A stretch of DNA of 64,000 nt from Marseilla massiliensis (lineage in GTDB: Bacteria > Bacteroidota > Bacteroidia > Bacteroidales > Bacteroidaceae): assembly GCF_016899955.1 (NCBI RefSeq), contig NZ_JACJJL010000002.1, forward strand, positions 186,001 to 250,000. The letters are read 5' to 3'. The translations under genes and the position numbers were made by a program. Positions 47,920 to 57,150 of the stretch are shown here, piece by piece. The notes beneath the pieces are model-generated. The model worked only from the letters and a program-made list of their open reading frames with translations, was not told the DNA's origin and made no database searches. Each line of letters begins with the position of its first letter. Position 1 is the stretch's first letter.

Positions 47920-49889
47920 GCCCCGCCCTCCCCGGCCCCGGCGCCGTCTTCCGGGCGGGTGGCTGCCGCCCCGGCGGCAGTCCCGCCGGCCTTGTCGCCC
48001 TCGCGGTTGCCCTCTCCGCCATCGGCCCCTGCGGCCTCGGCCTGGGCCGGTTGCGTCACGGCCGCGGGTGCCACGGCGGCGGCCGCAGAGTCGGCCGGGG
48101 CTGCCAAGCCTGCGGAGTCGGCCGGCAAGGCAGGCGCCTTCAGCGTGTCGGCACCGGAGCGGCGCGGCACCGGCGGCGCCGCCAGGGGCGACTTAGGCCT
48201 GTCGACAGGTATCGAGTCTGACGCCGACGGCTTGCCCGACAGGTGCTGCAGCGGGGCCTCCTTGCGGGCCACCACCTTGAGCTCGGTGCCCGCCTTCTTG
48301 CCCCGCCAGTTGAATATGTCGTCCTTGTTGAGCGGGCGCACGTAGTCAAACCATGCGTAGCTCGGCAGGAAACGCTTGGCCGGGGGTATCTGCGACATGG
48401 GGTAAAGGGTGCCTTCGGCCTTCGGCATCCACACCTTCTTCATCTTGCGGTTTTCGAGAAACACCTTCAGCTGGGTGGTCTCGGTATAGTTCAGCCCTAT
48501 GAGCGAGCTGTCGCTGTCGTCGACGGGGTAATAGACGATGAGCACATTGTCGTTGGCGTCGGCCTCATATATCTCTCCGTTGCGGAAGAAGGCGAACATC
48601 TCGTCGGACGACACCTGGTTGTAGTTGGTCGAGTCGGGCAGCTGCTCAACCGAGAGCGCCTGGCCGATGACATGGGCGCGGTTGATGGTAGAGTCTTTCA
48701 TGTAGACCTTTATCACCTCGCCAAGCAGCTGCTGGCTCTGGTTCCACACTATGGGGTCGCGGTACATCGTAAGGCACGAGTCCTTGCTGTTGTACACCAG
48801 CGAGTCGCACACGGCCTGCACGTCTATGCGGTAGGCCCTCACCTTGTTGTATGCGTGTATCTTGCGGTATGCCGAGTCGGTGTCGATGTTGTACGTATAT
48901 ATCTTGAACGTGTCGGCATGCATGTATAGCGAGTCTTTCTGCGAGTAGTCTATGGCCACGGCGCGCTTGGTGGCCATGCCGTAGCCGGTGTTCTCGTTAT
49001 ACCAATAATAGTCGCAGGTCATCATGTTCTTGTTCAGCGAGTCAACGTAGACCACATTGTCGAAAGCCTCGCTCGTGCCCTGCTTGCTGTCGTAGTATAC
49101 GCTGTCGCCGGTCATCCACTTGCCCTTGTCGCTCATCACCGAGCGTCCGAAGAGCCTGGCCCTGTCGAGGTTGGTGTTGTAATATCCGTCTTCGGTATAT
49201 ATGTGGCTTGCGCCCGATGTGATGTTCGACGGGCCAACGGCATGCGCCACCGACGTGCCCGTGTCGTAGTAAAGCGTGTCGCTGGTCAGGAAAAACTTCT
49301 TGTTGCGCAGCTGCACGTCGTAGTTGAACACCGCCTGCTTTGTCTCGGTGTAGTATTCGCCCCAGTCGGAGGTCAGCTCGCTGTCCTTGTCAACGAGCTT
49401 TCCGCCCTCGAAGAAGTAGCCCACATTGTACAGCCGGTCGAAGTTCAGGCTGTCGGTGTACAGCGTCGACTTGCGGTGCTTGAGCACGACGTTGTATCGC
49501 GCCATGGCCATCTGCTCGTTGCCGTCGTAGAAGGCGTAGTCGCTGAACAGCGACAAGGTGTCGCCCTGGTACATCTTCACGTGGCCGAAAGCCTCGAACG
49601 AGTTGGACATCTCATAGAAATGCGCGCTGTCGCAATATAGCGTGGCGCCCTGGTGGCGGAAGGCCACATGGCCGTTCAGTATCTGGGCGTCGGGGTTTTT
49701 GTAGCGGTCGTAGTGCAGCACGTCGGCATGTATGAGGTAAACGCGGTTGTCGTCGGCGGCGCCCCTGGCCGCGCGCTGCTTCACGGGCAGCATCGACCGG
49801 GCCACACATAGCCCAAACAGGCATAGAACCAAGGCAATGGTGGTTCTATGCCCGCTGAAAAGTTTGGCAGGGAATGGTTTCCTGGTCAT
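47916..49889 (-). CDS. OstA-like (LptA/OstA N-domain) protein
   Basis: 657 residues. One N-terminal membrane or signal helix (about 17-32, IALVLCLFGLCVA). Residues about 45-530 are a long run of short beta strands with repeating YxDSxxF/LxY units (ATLYCDSAHFYEMSNSFEAF; TLYTDSLNFDRLYNVGYFFE), the beta-jellyroll of LptA/OstA-type LPS transport proteins. The last 100 residues are Ala/Pro/Gly-rich and probably disordered. It probably takes part in moving LPS across the periplasm. It overlaps the PPIase gene upstream and the small gene downstream by 4 bases each. Confidence 0.85.
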   Translation of the reverse strand: MTRKPFPAKLFSGHRTTIALVLCLFGLCVARSMLPVKQRAARGAADDNRVYLIHADVLHYDRYKNPDAQILNGHVAFRHQGATLYCDSAHFYEMSNSFEAFGHVKMYQGDTLSLFSDYAFYDGNEQMAMARYNVVLKHRKSTLYTDSLNFDRLYNVGYFFEGGKLVDKDSELTSDWGEYYTETKQAVFNYDVQLRNKKFFLTSDTLYYDTGTSVAHAVGPSNITSGASHIYTEDGYYNTNLDRARLFGRSVMSDKGKWMTGDSVYYDSKQGTSEAFDNVVYVDSLNKNMMTCDYYWYNENTGYGMATKRAVAIDYSQKDSLYMHADTFKIYTYNIDTDSAYRKIHAYNKVRAYRIDVQAVCDSLVYNSKDSCLTMYRDPIVWNQSQQLLGEVIKVYMKDSTINRAHVIGQALSVEQLPDSTNYNQVSSDEMFAFFRNGEIYEADANDNVLIVYYPVDDSDSSLIGLNYTETTQLKVFLENRKMKKVWMPKAEGTLYPMSQIPPAKRFLPSYAWFDYVRPLNKDDIFNWRGKKAGTELKVVARKEAPLQHLSGKPSASDSIPVDRPKSPLAAPPVPRRSGADTLKAPALPADSAGLAAPADSAAAAVAPAAVTQPAQAEAAGADGGEGNREGDKAGGTAAGAAATRPEDGAGAGEGGA

Positions 49890-51274
49890 TTTATCCAGCC
49901 TTGATATTCAAACTTGCAGTCCTTGTACCGGTCGTTGATGCGCACGTAGGTTGTCTTTATCTTGTCTGCCACCCACTCGTGCAGCTTCTCCTCGCGGCGC
50001 TTGCCAAGCACAAGGTCCTTCATCACCTGGAAGTCTTCGGTGATGGTGGCCTTGTGGCCGTCGACGCGGTTTTTCAGCTTCACGATGGCGCAAACCGTCT
50101 TTCCCCTGTCGTTTATCATGCTGAAAGGTGCCGATATCTCGCCCACCTTCATGGTGTCTACAACCCTTGCCACCTCGGGCGGCAGGTCTTGCATCCTGAA
50201 TTTCGAGGTGCGCGCCGAGCCCATTATGTTAGACATCAATCCGTGGTTGTTGCGCGTGTCCTTGTCGTCGGAGATGACGGTGGCGCCCTCTTCGAAGGTG
50301 AACAAGCCCTTGGTTATGTCCGTGCGTATAGAGTCGAGGCGTGCCAGCGAGCTGCTGACGGCCTTGTCCGAGATGCGCGGCTTGAGCAGTATGTGGCGCA
50401 CCTTGATCTTGTCGCCGCGCTTGTCGATGAGCTGTATGATGTGGAAGCCAAACTCCGACTCAACGATCTTCGACACCTTCTTGGGGTCGGTCAGGTTGAA
50501 GGCCACGTTGGCGAAGGCCGGGTCGAAGGTGGTGCGGCCCGCGTAGTCTATCTCTCCGCCCGAGCGTGCCGACCCCGGGTCTTCCGAGTAGAGCCGCGCC
50601 AGGGTAGAGAACGACGTCTCGCCCTTGTTTATCCTGTCGGTAAACGAGCGCAGCTCGTCTTTCACCCTGTTTATCTCTTCCTGCTCGATGCGTGGCGTCT
50701 GTGTGATTATTTGCACCTCCACCTCGGTAGGCACAAAGGGTATGCTGTCTTGGGGCATGTCCTTGAAATAGCGCCTCACCTCGCCGGGTGTCACCTTGAT
50801 GTTCTCCACCAGCTTCTCGCGCATCTTCTGCGTGGTCATCTGGTCGTGTACGATGTCGTGCAGCTCGTTGCGTATCTGGCTGATGCTCTGCTTCTTGTAT
50901 TCCTCAAGCTTCTCTCTCGAGCCGGCCTGCTGAATCCAGTATTCCACATAGTTGTCCACCTGCCCCTGCACGTCGGCCTCGGTCACCTCGACGCTGTCGA
51001 TGGCAGCCTGGTGCAGAAACAGCTTCTGCACGGCCAGTTGCTCGGGTATCACGCAGTCGGGGTCGCCGTTCCACCTGGTACCTTCCTGTGCGGCCTGCAT
51101 GCGCATCGCCTCCACTTCCGACTTCAGTATGGGCTCGTCGCCCACCACCCATATCACCTCGTCCACCACATTGTGTGCGGAAGAGTCGGCGGCGGTCTGG
51201 GCTGCAGAGTCGACGCCGGCCATCGAGGCACAGGCCAGCAGCGTGGCGAAACAGAGATTGCCTTTTAGTTTCAT
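49886..51274 (-). CDS. SurA-like periplasmic peptidyl-prolyl isomerase
   Basis: 462 residues. Signal peptide ending near DSAAQ (about 25). A SurA-type N-terminal domain (VIWVVGDEPILKSEVEAMRM) with a long helical arm is followed by two parvulin-like domains: about 175-275 (ARLYSEDPGSARSGGEIDYA, EFGFHIIQLIDKRGDKI) and about 285-390 (IKVRHILLKPRISDK). It helps fold outer-membrane proteins, fitting the OstA-like neighbour. The start is 3 bases from the stop of the other PPIase, and its stop overlaps the OstA-like start. Confidence 0.92.
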   Translation of the reverse strand: MKLKGNLCFATLLACASMAGVDSAAQTAADSSAHNVVDEVIWVVGDEPILKSEVEAMRMQAAQEGTRWNGDPDCVIPEQLAVQKLFLHQAAIDSVEVTEADVQGQVDNYVEYWIQQAGSREKLEEYKKQSISQIRNELHDIVHDQMTTQKMREKLVENIKVTPGEVRRYFKDMPQDSIPFVPTEVEVQIITQTPRIEQEEINRVKDELRSFTDRINKGETSFSTLARLYSEDPGSARSGGEIDYAGRTTFDPAFANVAFNLTDPKKVSKIVESEFGFHIIQLIDKRGDKIKVRHILLKPRISDKAVSSSLARLDSIRTDITKGLFTFEEGATVISDDKDTRNNHGLMSNIMGSARTSKFRMQDLPPEVARVVDTMKVGEISAPFSMINDRGKTVCAIVKLKNRVDGHKATITEDFQVMKDLVLGKRREEKLHEWVADKIKTTYVRINDRYKDCKFEYQGWIK

Positions 51275-51277
51275 CTG

Positions 51278-52705
51278 CTATTTATGATTGTTTACTGTTT
51301 TCAATACGTCTTTGTTTACCTCCACCTTGTACTTCTTGCGCAGCTCGTCCACCCAGTTCTTCTCAAGCAAGTCTTGGTAGTCGGCGGTCACCAGGCCGCG
51401 CACGTCGGTATATTCCTCAGGCCCTTTCTTAAGCAGCTTGCCGTAGACGGCGTCGATGGGGAAGTCTTTGGTGGGCGCCACCTTTACGTCTTTCTTGAAC
51501 ACCTCGCGGTCGATGAGCGCGTTGTCTCCTTCCTTGAACACGCCCTTCTCCACGCGGATGCGCAGCACCGAGTCGTTGTTGAACGTTGTGCGCAGGGCCT
51601 CGGCCCACTCGCCAAACGGCAGTTTCCTCACGCAGTCCTTCACGGCCTCTACGTCGGCCTTGTCTTTCACGTGGTATGCCATGCCCTTGTATCGCGGTTG
51701 GCTCCATGCATACTTCTTCTTGTTTTTCTTGAAGAATGCCTCCAGCCCGAGCGTGTCGGTGGCGGCCTTGTTCCACACCATGCGGTTGCTGATCTCGTAG
51801 AGCAGCAGTCCGTCGTGGTATTCGCGTATCAGGTTCTTCAGGGCCGGGTCGGCGGCCATCAGCGAGTCGGCCCTGCGCTCTATCACCTGCTCGCGTGTCA
51901 GCGTGCCTGCGGAGCGTGCCACGATGGTGTCTATGCGCGCCAGTGCCAGGTGCTCGCGTATGTTGCGCTGCTCTATGAACTTCATTATGTTGCCGCGCAG
52001 CGAGTCGTAGGGCTCGAGCTGCTTGTGGCCCTTCATGAGTATGATGTGGTAGCCGGCGGGCGAGAGGAACGGCTCGCTCATCTCGCCGTCCTTCAGGGCG
52101 TAGGCCCTGTCTTCAAACTCCTTCAGCGTCTGGCTCGGCCCAATCCACGGCAGCAGTCCGCCGTTGGCGGCCGAGCCCGGGTCTTGCGACAGGCTCTTGG
52201 CCGTCTCGGCGAAGTCGGCGCCGCCCTTGAGGGCCGCGTATATGGAGTCGATGCGCTCCTTCACCTTCTGCCGCTCGGCGTCGGTGGCCTTCTGGCCCAC
52301 GTATAGGAATATGTGCGCCGGGCGCACCAGCCCCCGCGGGCCTATGGCCCTCTTGGTGTTGTCGTACACCCTGCGCGCCTCGGCCTCGATGTCGGCGTCG
52401 CCCACAAACGTTGGCCTTATCTGCTGGTCGCGGTACTGCGCGAACTCGGTCTTGAACGAGGCCATGGTGTCGAGCCTGGCGTCGAGCGCCGCAGCCACCT
52501 TGAGCTTGTAGTTTATGAACAGGTCGACATACTCGTCCACCGTCTTCTTGTCAATCACGCCCTCGGCGTTGTTCTTGTTGTATGAATACTCAAACTCCGA
52601 ACGGGCCACGGGCTGGCCGTTGATGGTCATCACCGTGGGGTCGTCCTGGGCGGTTGCCGCCCCGGCTGCCATGAGCAGGGCGGCAATCATTGCTCCTATC
52701 TTCAT
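51278..52705 (-). CDS. Periplasmic parvulin-type peptidyl-prolyl isomerase
   Basis: 475 residues from ATG 52705. A TTG 12 bases upstream is in frame but overlaps the guaB stop and was rejected. Signal peptide ending GAATAQ. An N-terminal SurA/PpiC-like helical domain (MTINGQPVARSEFEYSYNK; VDLFINYKLKV) is followed by one clear parvulin domain at about 125-230 (RPAHIFLYVGQKATDAERQK, LSQDPGSAANGGLLPWIG, LSPAGYHIILMKGHK). The C-terminal half has a second, more diverged helical/parvulin-like part. A chaperone of outer-membrane protein folding, in tandem with the SurA-like gene. Close spacing on both sides supports one operon. Confidence 0.9.
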   Translation of the reverse strand: MKIGAMIAALLMAAGAATAQDDPTVMTINGQPVARSEFEYSYNKNNAEGVIDKKTVDEYVDLFINYKLKVAAALDARLDTMASFKTEFAQYRDQQIRPTFVGDADIEAEARRVYDNTKRAIGPRGLVRPAHIFLYVGQKATDAERQKVKERIDSIYAALKGGADFAETAKSLSQDPGSAANGGLLPWIGPSQTLKEFEDRAYALKDGEMSEPFLSPAGYHIILMKGHKQLEPYDSLRGNIMKFIEQRNIREHLALARIDTIVARSAGTLTREQVIERRADSLMAADPALKNLIREYHDGLLLYEISNRMVWNKAATDTLGLEAFFKKNKKKYAWSQPRYKGMAYHVKDKADVEAVKDCVRKLPFGEWAEALRTTFNNDSVLRIRVEKGVFKEGDNALIDREVFKKDVKVAPTKDFPIDAVYGKLLKKGPEEYTDVRGLVTADYQDLLEKNWVDELRKKYKVEVNKDVLKTVNNHK

Positions 52706-52713
52706 CGCTTTGG

Positions 52714-54219
<1,506 letters not shown>

Positions 54220-54229
54220 TTATTGCGTG

Positions 54230-54237
54230 CAAATTTA
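54230..54237 (-). promoter_or_regulatory. -7 box for guaB
   Basis: On the minus strand TAAATTTG, 28 bases before the start. A -33 TTTG is not seen at the right distance. Confidence 0.5.
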
Positions 54238-54416
54238 GCACTTTTTTTTCAGTTAGCCGTTATGGCCGCGCCATTTTCTTCGGCCGTTAACACGATTTAG
54301 CCCAAATCTCGCTTCGGCCGACGCGACGGGGGCAAAACCACGCGGCCGGGCTGCCACCGGCCATGCCGACCGCCCCGCGCCCCTCTGCCACGCCGCGCCA
54401 AGGCTTAGGCCCTGAT

Positions 54417-54451
54417 GGGCCGTCTGGCCATGCCATACGGGCCGTCTGGCC
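54417..54451. repeat. Direct repeat of GGGCCGTCTGGCC
   Basis: The 13-mer occurs at 54417-54429 and 54439-54451, with GCCATACGG between, as in the palindrome at 18441. It lies between the guaB start and the end of the TfoX-like gene. The gap 54238-54492 shows no gene. Confidence 0.6.
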
Positions 54452-54492
54452 TGCCGATACGGCCCCGGCGGCCGCATGGCGGGGCGCCCGGC

Positions 54493-54765
54493 TCAGCCCT
54501 TGCGGCTGCGCTTCTTCGGGAAGGGCAGCGCCTCCCACAGCGCCCTGGCCACCCGCACGGCAAGCTCGCCGTGGCCCACGTCGACGATGATGTGCCCGCG
54601 GGCCCCGTCGTAGGGGCAGCCGCGCTCGGCGTCGGGCAGGAGCCGGGCCACGGCCGGGAGGTCTTTGGCGTAACAGGTGTCGCCGAACATCTTCCGCCAA
54701 CTGACGTCGCCGGCAGGCGATATCTGCCTGCACACAAAATCCACAAAATCAATGCTGCTTGCCAT
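54493..54765 (-). CDS. Shortened TfoX/Sxy-like protein
   Basis: 90 residues. The start SSIDFVDFVCRQISPAGDVSWRKMFGD (read as two parts) matches the N-terminus of TfoX_N-type proteins. The end DLPAVARLLPDAERGCPYDG, then IIVDV and LWEALPFPKKR, matches the family's C-terminal part. Between MFGD and CYAKDLP the usual piece of about 20 residues (a strand pair such as YxVYxxGKxVGLICDDxxFVK) is missing without a frame break. An internal in-frame deletion is the simplest reading. Natural competence or unknown roles are known for the family; this copy may be inactive. It is transcribed toward guaB's own promoter region but not obviously in its operon. Confidence 0.55.
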   Translation of the reverse strand: MASSIDFVDFVCRQISPAGDVSWRKMFGDTCYAKDLPAVARLLPDAERGCPYDGARGHIIVDVGHGELAVRVARALWEALPFPKKRSRKG

Positions 54766-55099
54766 ATATCCACGCTTTGATGATTATCATTTGCGGCGAG
54801 CCGCCCGGCCACTGCCGGCCGCATGCGGCACGCCACCCAACGGCCACAAAGGTACAACAGGGGGAAGGAAAAAACAAGCACGCGGGATGGTTTCTTCGCC
54901 CTTACGCCAACAATGGCCCAAGACAGGACAGAGCCTGGCCCACCGAGGGCCACGGCCAACGGGCGGCGCCGACGGCGGCCCACGGCCAGAAGCCCCGCCC
55001 ATGAGGGGGCCCACGGTACTGCAATTGGCACTGCGGATGGCGCTTGCCGGGCTTAGTGCCAACTGCAAAGGGAAAAAAGCACGACGACATGTGGGTGTA
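54766..55099. other. Intergenic stretch with two motif copies
   Basis: No gene seen. TGCAATTGGCACT (55020-55032) and TAGTGCCAACTGCAA (55054-55068) are copies of the hairpin arm at 55100. Confidence 0.5.
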
Positions 55100-55149
55100 T
55101 AGTGCCAACTGCAATGTATATTTTTATATATACATTGCAGTTGGCACTA
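55100..55149. repeat. 21-bp perfect inverted repeat, hairpin
   Basis: TAGTGCCAACTGCAATGTATA (one base over display limit trimmed to its key part TAGTGCCAACTGCAATG) at 55100-55120 pairs exactly with 55129-55149 across TTTTTATA. It is symmetric, so it reads alike on both strands. Additional arm copies lie at 55020 and 55054, and a loose one near 55167. Confidence 0.8.
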
Positions 55150-55913
55150 ACCCCCGAGTAGTGATAGATTGCAAATGGCATAAAGCGCACTGCAGTGTCA
55201 TGCCCTGCCACGCCGCGCCACCGGCCGCCGGCGAATGGGCATGCCCGCCAGCAGGAGCCTGGGCGGTGGCGAGCTGCGTCAAGGCGTCAGTCCACCCGAC
55301 GGCATTCCGGCCGGAGGCCATCGCCCTACCTGTCGGAGTTTTTTTTGACAAACACCAGTAGTTTTGCCCATGGATGCAACAACTGCCATTGCTACTGCCG
55401 CCGGCATCTGTTTAGCAGCACGCACGGCAAAATCGGATGCAGGAGCCACGGCAAAACACTGTTCAGCATCACCACACATTGAGCCTGCCGGCGGGTTTCA
55501 CGGCAAGCGGGCACACGGAGGGTGAGCGGGGCGCACAGTCGCCATGCGGCGGCGCAACTGCCTGTGGACGAGCCACAAAGGACGGCAGCATGGCCTGATG
55601 TCGAGCCGCCCATGGCACCGCCCCCACCGGCGCATTGCCACCACGGCCGCCCGGCGCCGGTGGGCGGGCATAGCGGGCCTGCCGTCGGCACGGCACGCTA
55701 CGGCCGGCATGGCTGGCAAGCCATCATACGGCAATGACGACTTGCCTGCCGAGGCCCTGCCGCGGCATGAAATTATTTTAGTTTTTCATCAGTCTGGCAC
55801 ACCCGATTGAGGAATAAACCTTTAGCGGGGTATTTGAGAAACAGAGGCAACGATTTGGCTGCCGTGCGAATGTCTGCGGTTTGCGGAGCTGTGCTGCCAA
55901 GGGGGGGGGATTT
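55150..55913. other. Intergenic stretch, no gene seen
   Basis: GC-rich 760-base stretch. Short open frames in several directions lack any protein-like pattern. It may be decayed sequence. Confidence 0.45.
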
Positions 55914-56160
55914 TGGAGGCGGGAGGCTGGAGGCGGGAGGCTGGAGACGGGAGACGGGAGTACAGACAATAGTTATGGAAACATGGAATCTATGGGAGCA
56001 TTGTGAAAGTGGTGCATGAAGATAGTCAATGCCATTGTCCTCTAACTCCTTCTAACTCCCTCTACCTCCCTCTACCCCCCTTATCCACAAAAACTATTGT
56101 CTGAACTCCTGTACTCCTGTACTCCTGAACTCCTAAAGAACCAACTCCTGAACTCCTAAA
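55914..56160 (-). repeat. Core-plus-minisatellite element, copy B, inverted
   Basis: On the minus strand a core at about 56040-55962 (GACAATGGCATTGACTATC ... ACTATTGTCTGTA) aligns with the core at 31727-31805 base by base with few changes. One flank is GGAGGCTGGAGGCGGGA repeats (plus strand), the other CTCTAACTCC and ACTCCTGTACTCCTGAACTC repeats. A second short piece of the core, AAAACTATTGTCTGAACTCC, occurs at about 56088-56107. Confidence 0.75.
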
Positions 56161-56215
56161 AGTTACAAAAAAATGAAAACAGCCAACTGCGATTGGCCGA
56201 ATGAAATAAAAAAGC

Positions 56216-56223
56216 TATCTTTG
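56216..56223 (+). promoter_or_regulatory. -7 box for the acetyltransferase at 56406
   Basis: TATCTTTG matches the consensus; a degenerate -33 (ATTGG) lies about 20 bases upstream. It would give a leader of about 175 bases. Confidence 0.4.
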
Positions 56224-56405
56224 CAGATGCCTGGCGGCCTATCCCGCTGCCATCGCGCCAGCGGGCCGCGACTGCATGGCCGTGCCCCCGGGCTTCGCCC
56301 CACAGCAACGGCGGCCGCTACCGGGCATCAACCCACCACAGAGGCCCGGCGTTGCCGTCAAGGGCAGTGCAGGCACAAGCAATTGTAACGACAAAACCAG
56401 ACAAC

Positions 56406-57020
56406 ATGAAAAGCGAAAAGGAAAAAGCAAGCGAAGGACTGCTATACGACGCTAACTACGACGGGCAGCTGCTGCGCGAAAGGGCCGAGTGTGCCGACAT
56501 GACCCACGAGCTGAACCAGATGCGCCCGTCGATGGCGGCCGAACGCGAGGCCCTGCTGCGCCGGCTGCTGGGCAGGGCGGGCAAGGCGCTGACCATTCTC
56601 TCGCCATTCTTCTGCAACTATGGCTACAACATAAGCATTGGCGACAATTTCTTCATGAACATGAACTGCGTGATACTCGACGGGGCCAAGGTGACATTCG
56701 GCGACAACGTGTTTGTTGCCCCCGGATGCGGGTTCTACACCGCCGGCCACCCGCTCGACAGCCAGCGGCGCAACAGCGGACTGGAGTATGCCTTCCCCAT
56801 AACCGTGGGCAACAACGTGTGGATAGGGGCGCAGGTGTGCGTGCTGCCCGGCGTGACCATAGGCGACAACACGGTGATTGGCGCGGGCAGCGTGGTAACG
56901 AGGAGCATCCCGGCCAATGTGCTGGCAGCCGGCAACCCCTGCCGGGTGATCAGGGCGATTACCGAGGCCGACAAGGAGCGGTATACGCAACCGCCAAGGC
57001 TGCCGCACGGCGAGGGGTGA
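56406..57020 (+). CDS. Sugar O-acetyltransferase, Maa/LacA type
   Basis: 204 residues from ATG 56406. The N-terminal maltose acetyltransferase domain (about 8-60, GLLYDANYDGQLLRERAECA) precedes the left-handed beta helix: NYGYNISIGDNFFMNMNCVI, the catalytic-type His in FYTAGHPLD, VWIGAQVCVLPGVTIGDNTV, and AAGNPCRVIR at the end. It acetylates maltose, galactosides or related sugars. It stands alone on the plus strand and converges with recQ at a shared terminator. Different from the enzyme at 17662, which lacks the GHPLD form and has NHDSD instead. Confidence 0.93.
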   Translation: MKSEKEKASEGLLYDANYDGQLLRERAECADMTHELNQMRPSMAAEREALLRRLLGRAGKALTILSPFFCNYGYNISIGDNFFMNMNCVILDGAKVTFGDNVFVAPGCGFYTAGHPLDSQRRNSGLEYAFPITVGNNVWIGAQVCVLPGVTIGDNTVIGAGSVVTRSIPANVLAAGNPCRVIRAITEADKERYTQPPRLPHGEG

Positions 57021-57081
57021 GCCGGGGCACGACCCGGGCGCGCCGGACGCCGGGAGCAGGCCCGGGGCAACAGACAAAAAG

Positions 57082-57122
57082 CGCCGGGGCAAGGCATACG
57101 GTGGGTATGCCCTGCCCCGGCG
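57082..57122. terminator. Hairpin between convergent acetyltransferase and recQ genes
   Basis: CGCCGGGGCA(A)GGCATAC pairs with GTATGCC(C)TGCCCCGGCG around GGTGG. On the minus strand it is preceded by the recQ stop and followed by TTTTTG (read from the AAAAA upstream on plus), so it fits a recQ terminator and may serve both. Confidence 0.75.
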
Positions 57123-57150
57123 TGTTGCGTCCGGGAGGCCCGGGGGCGCG

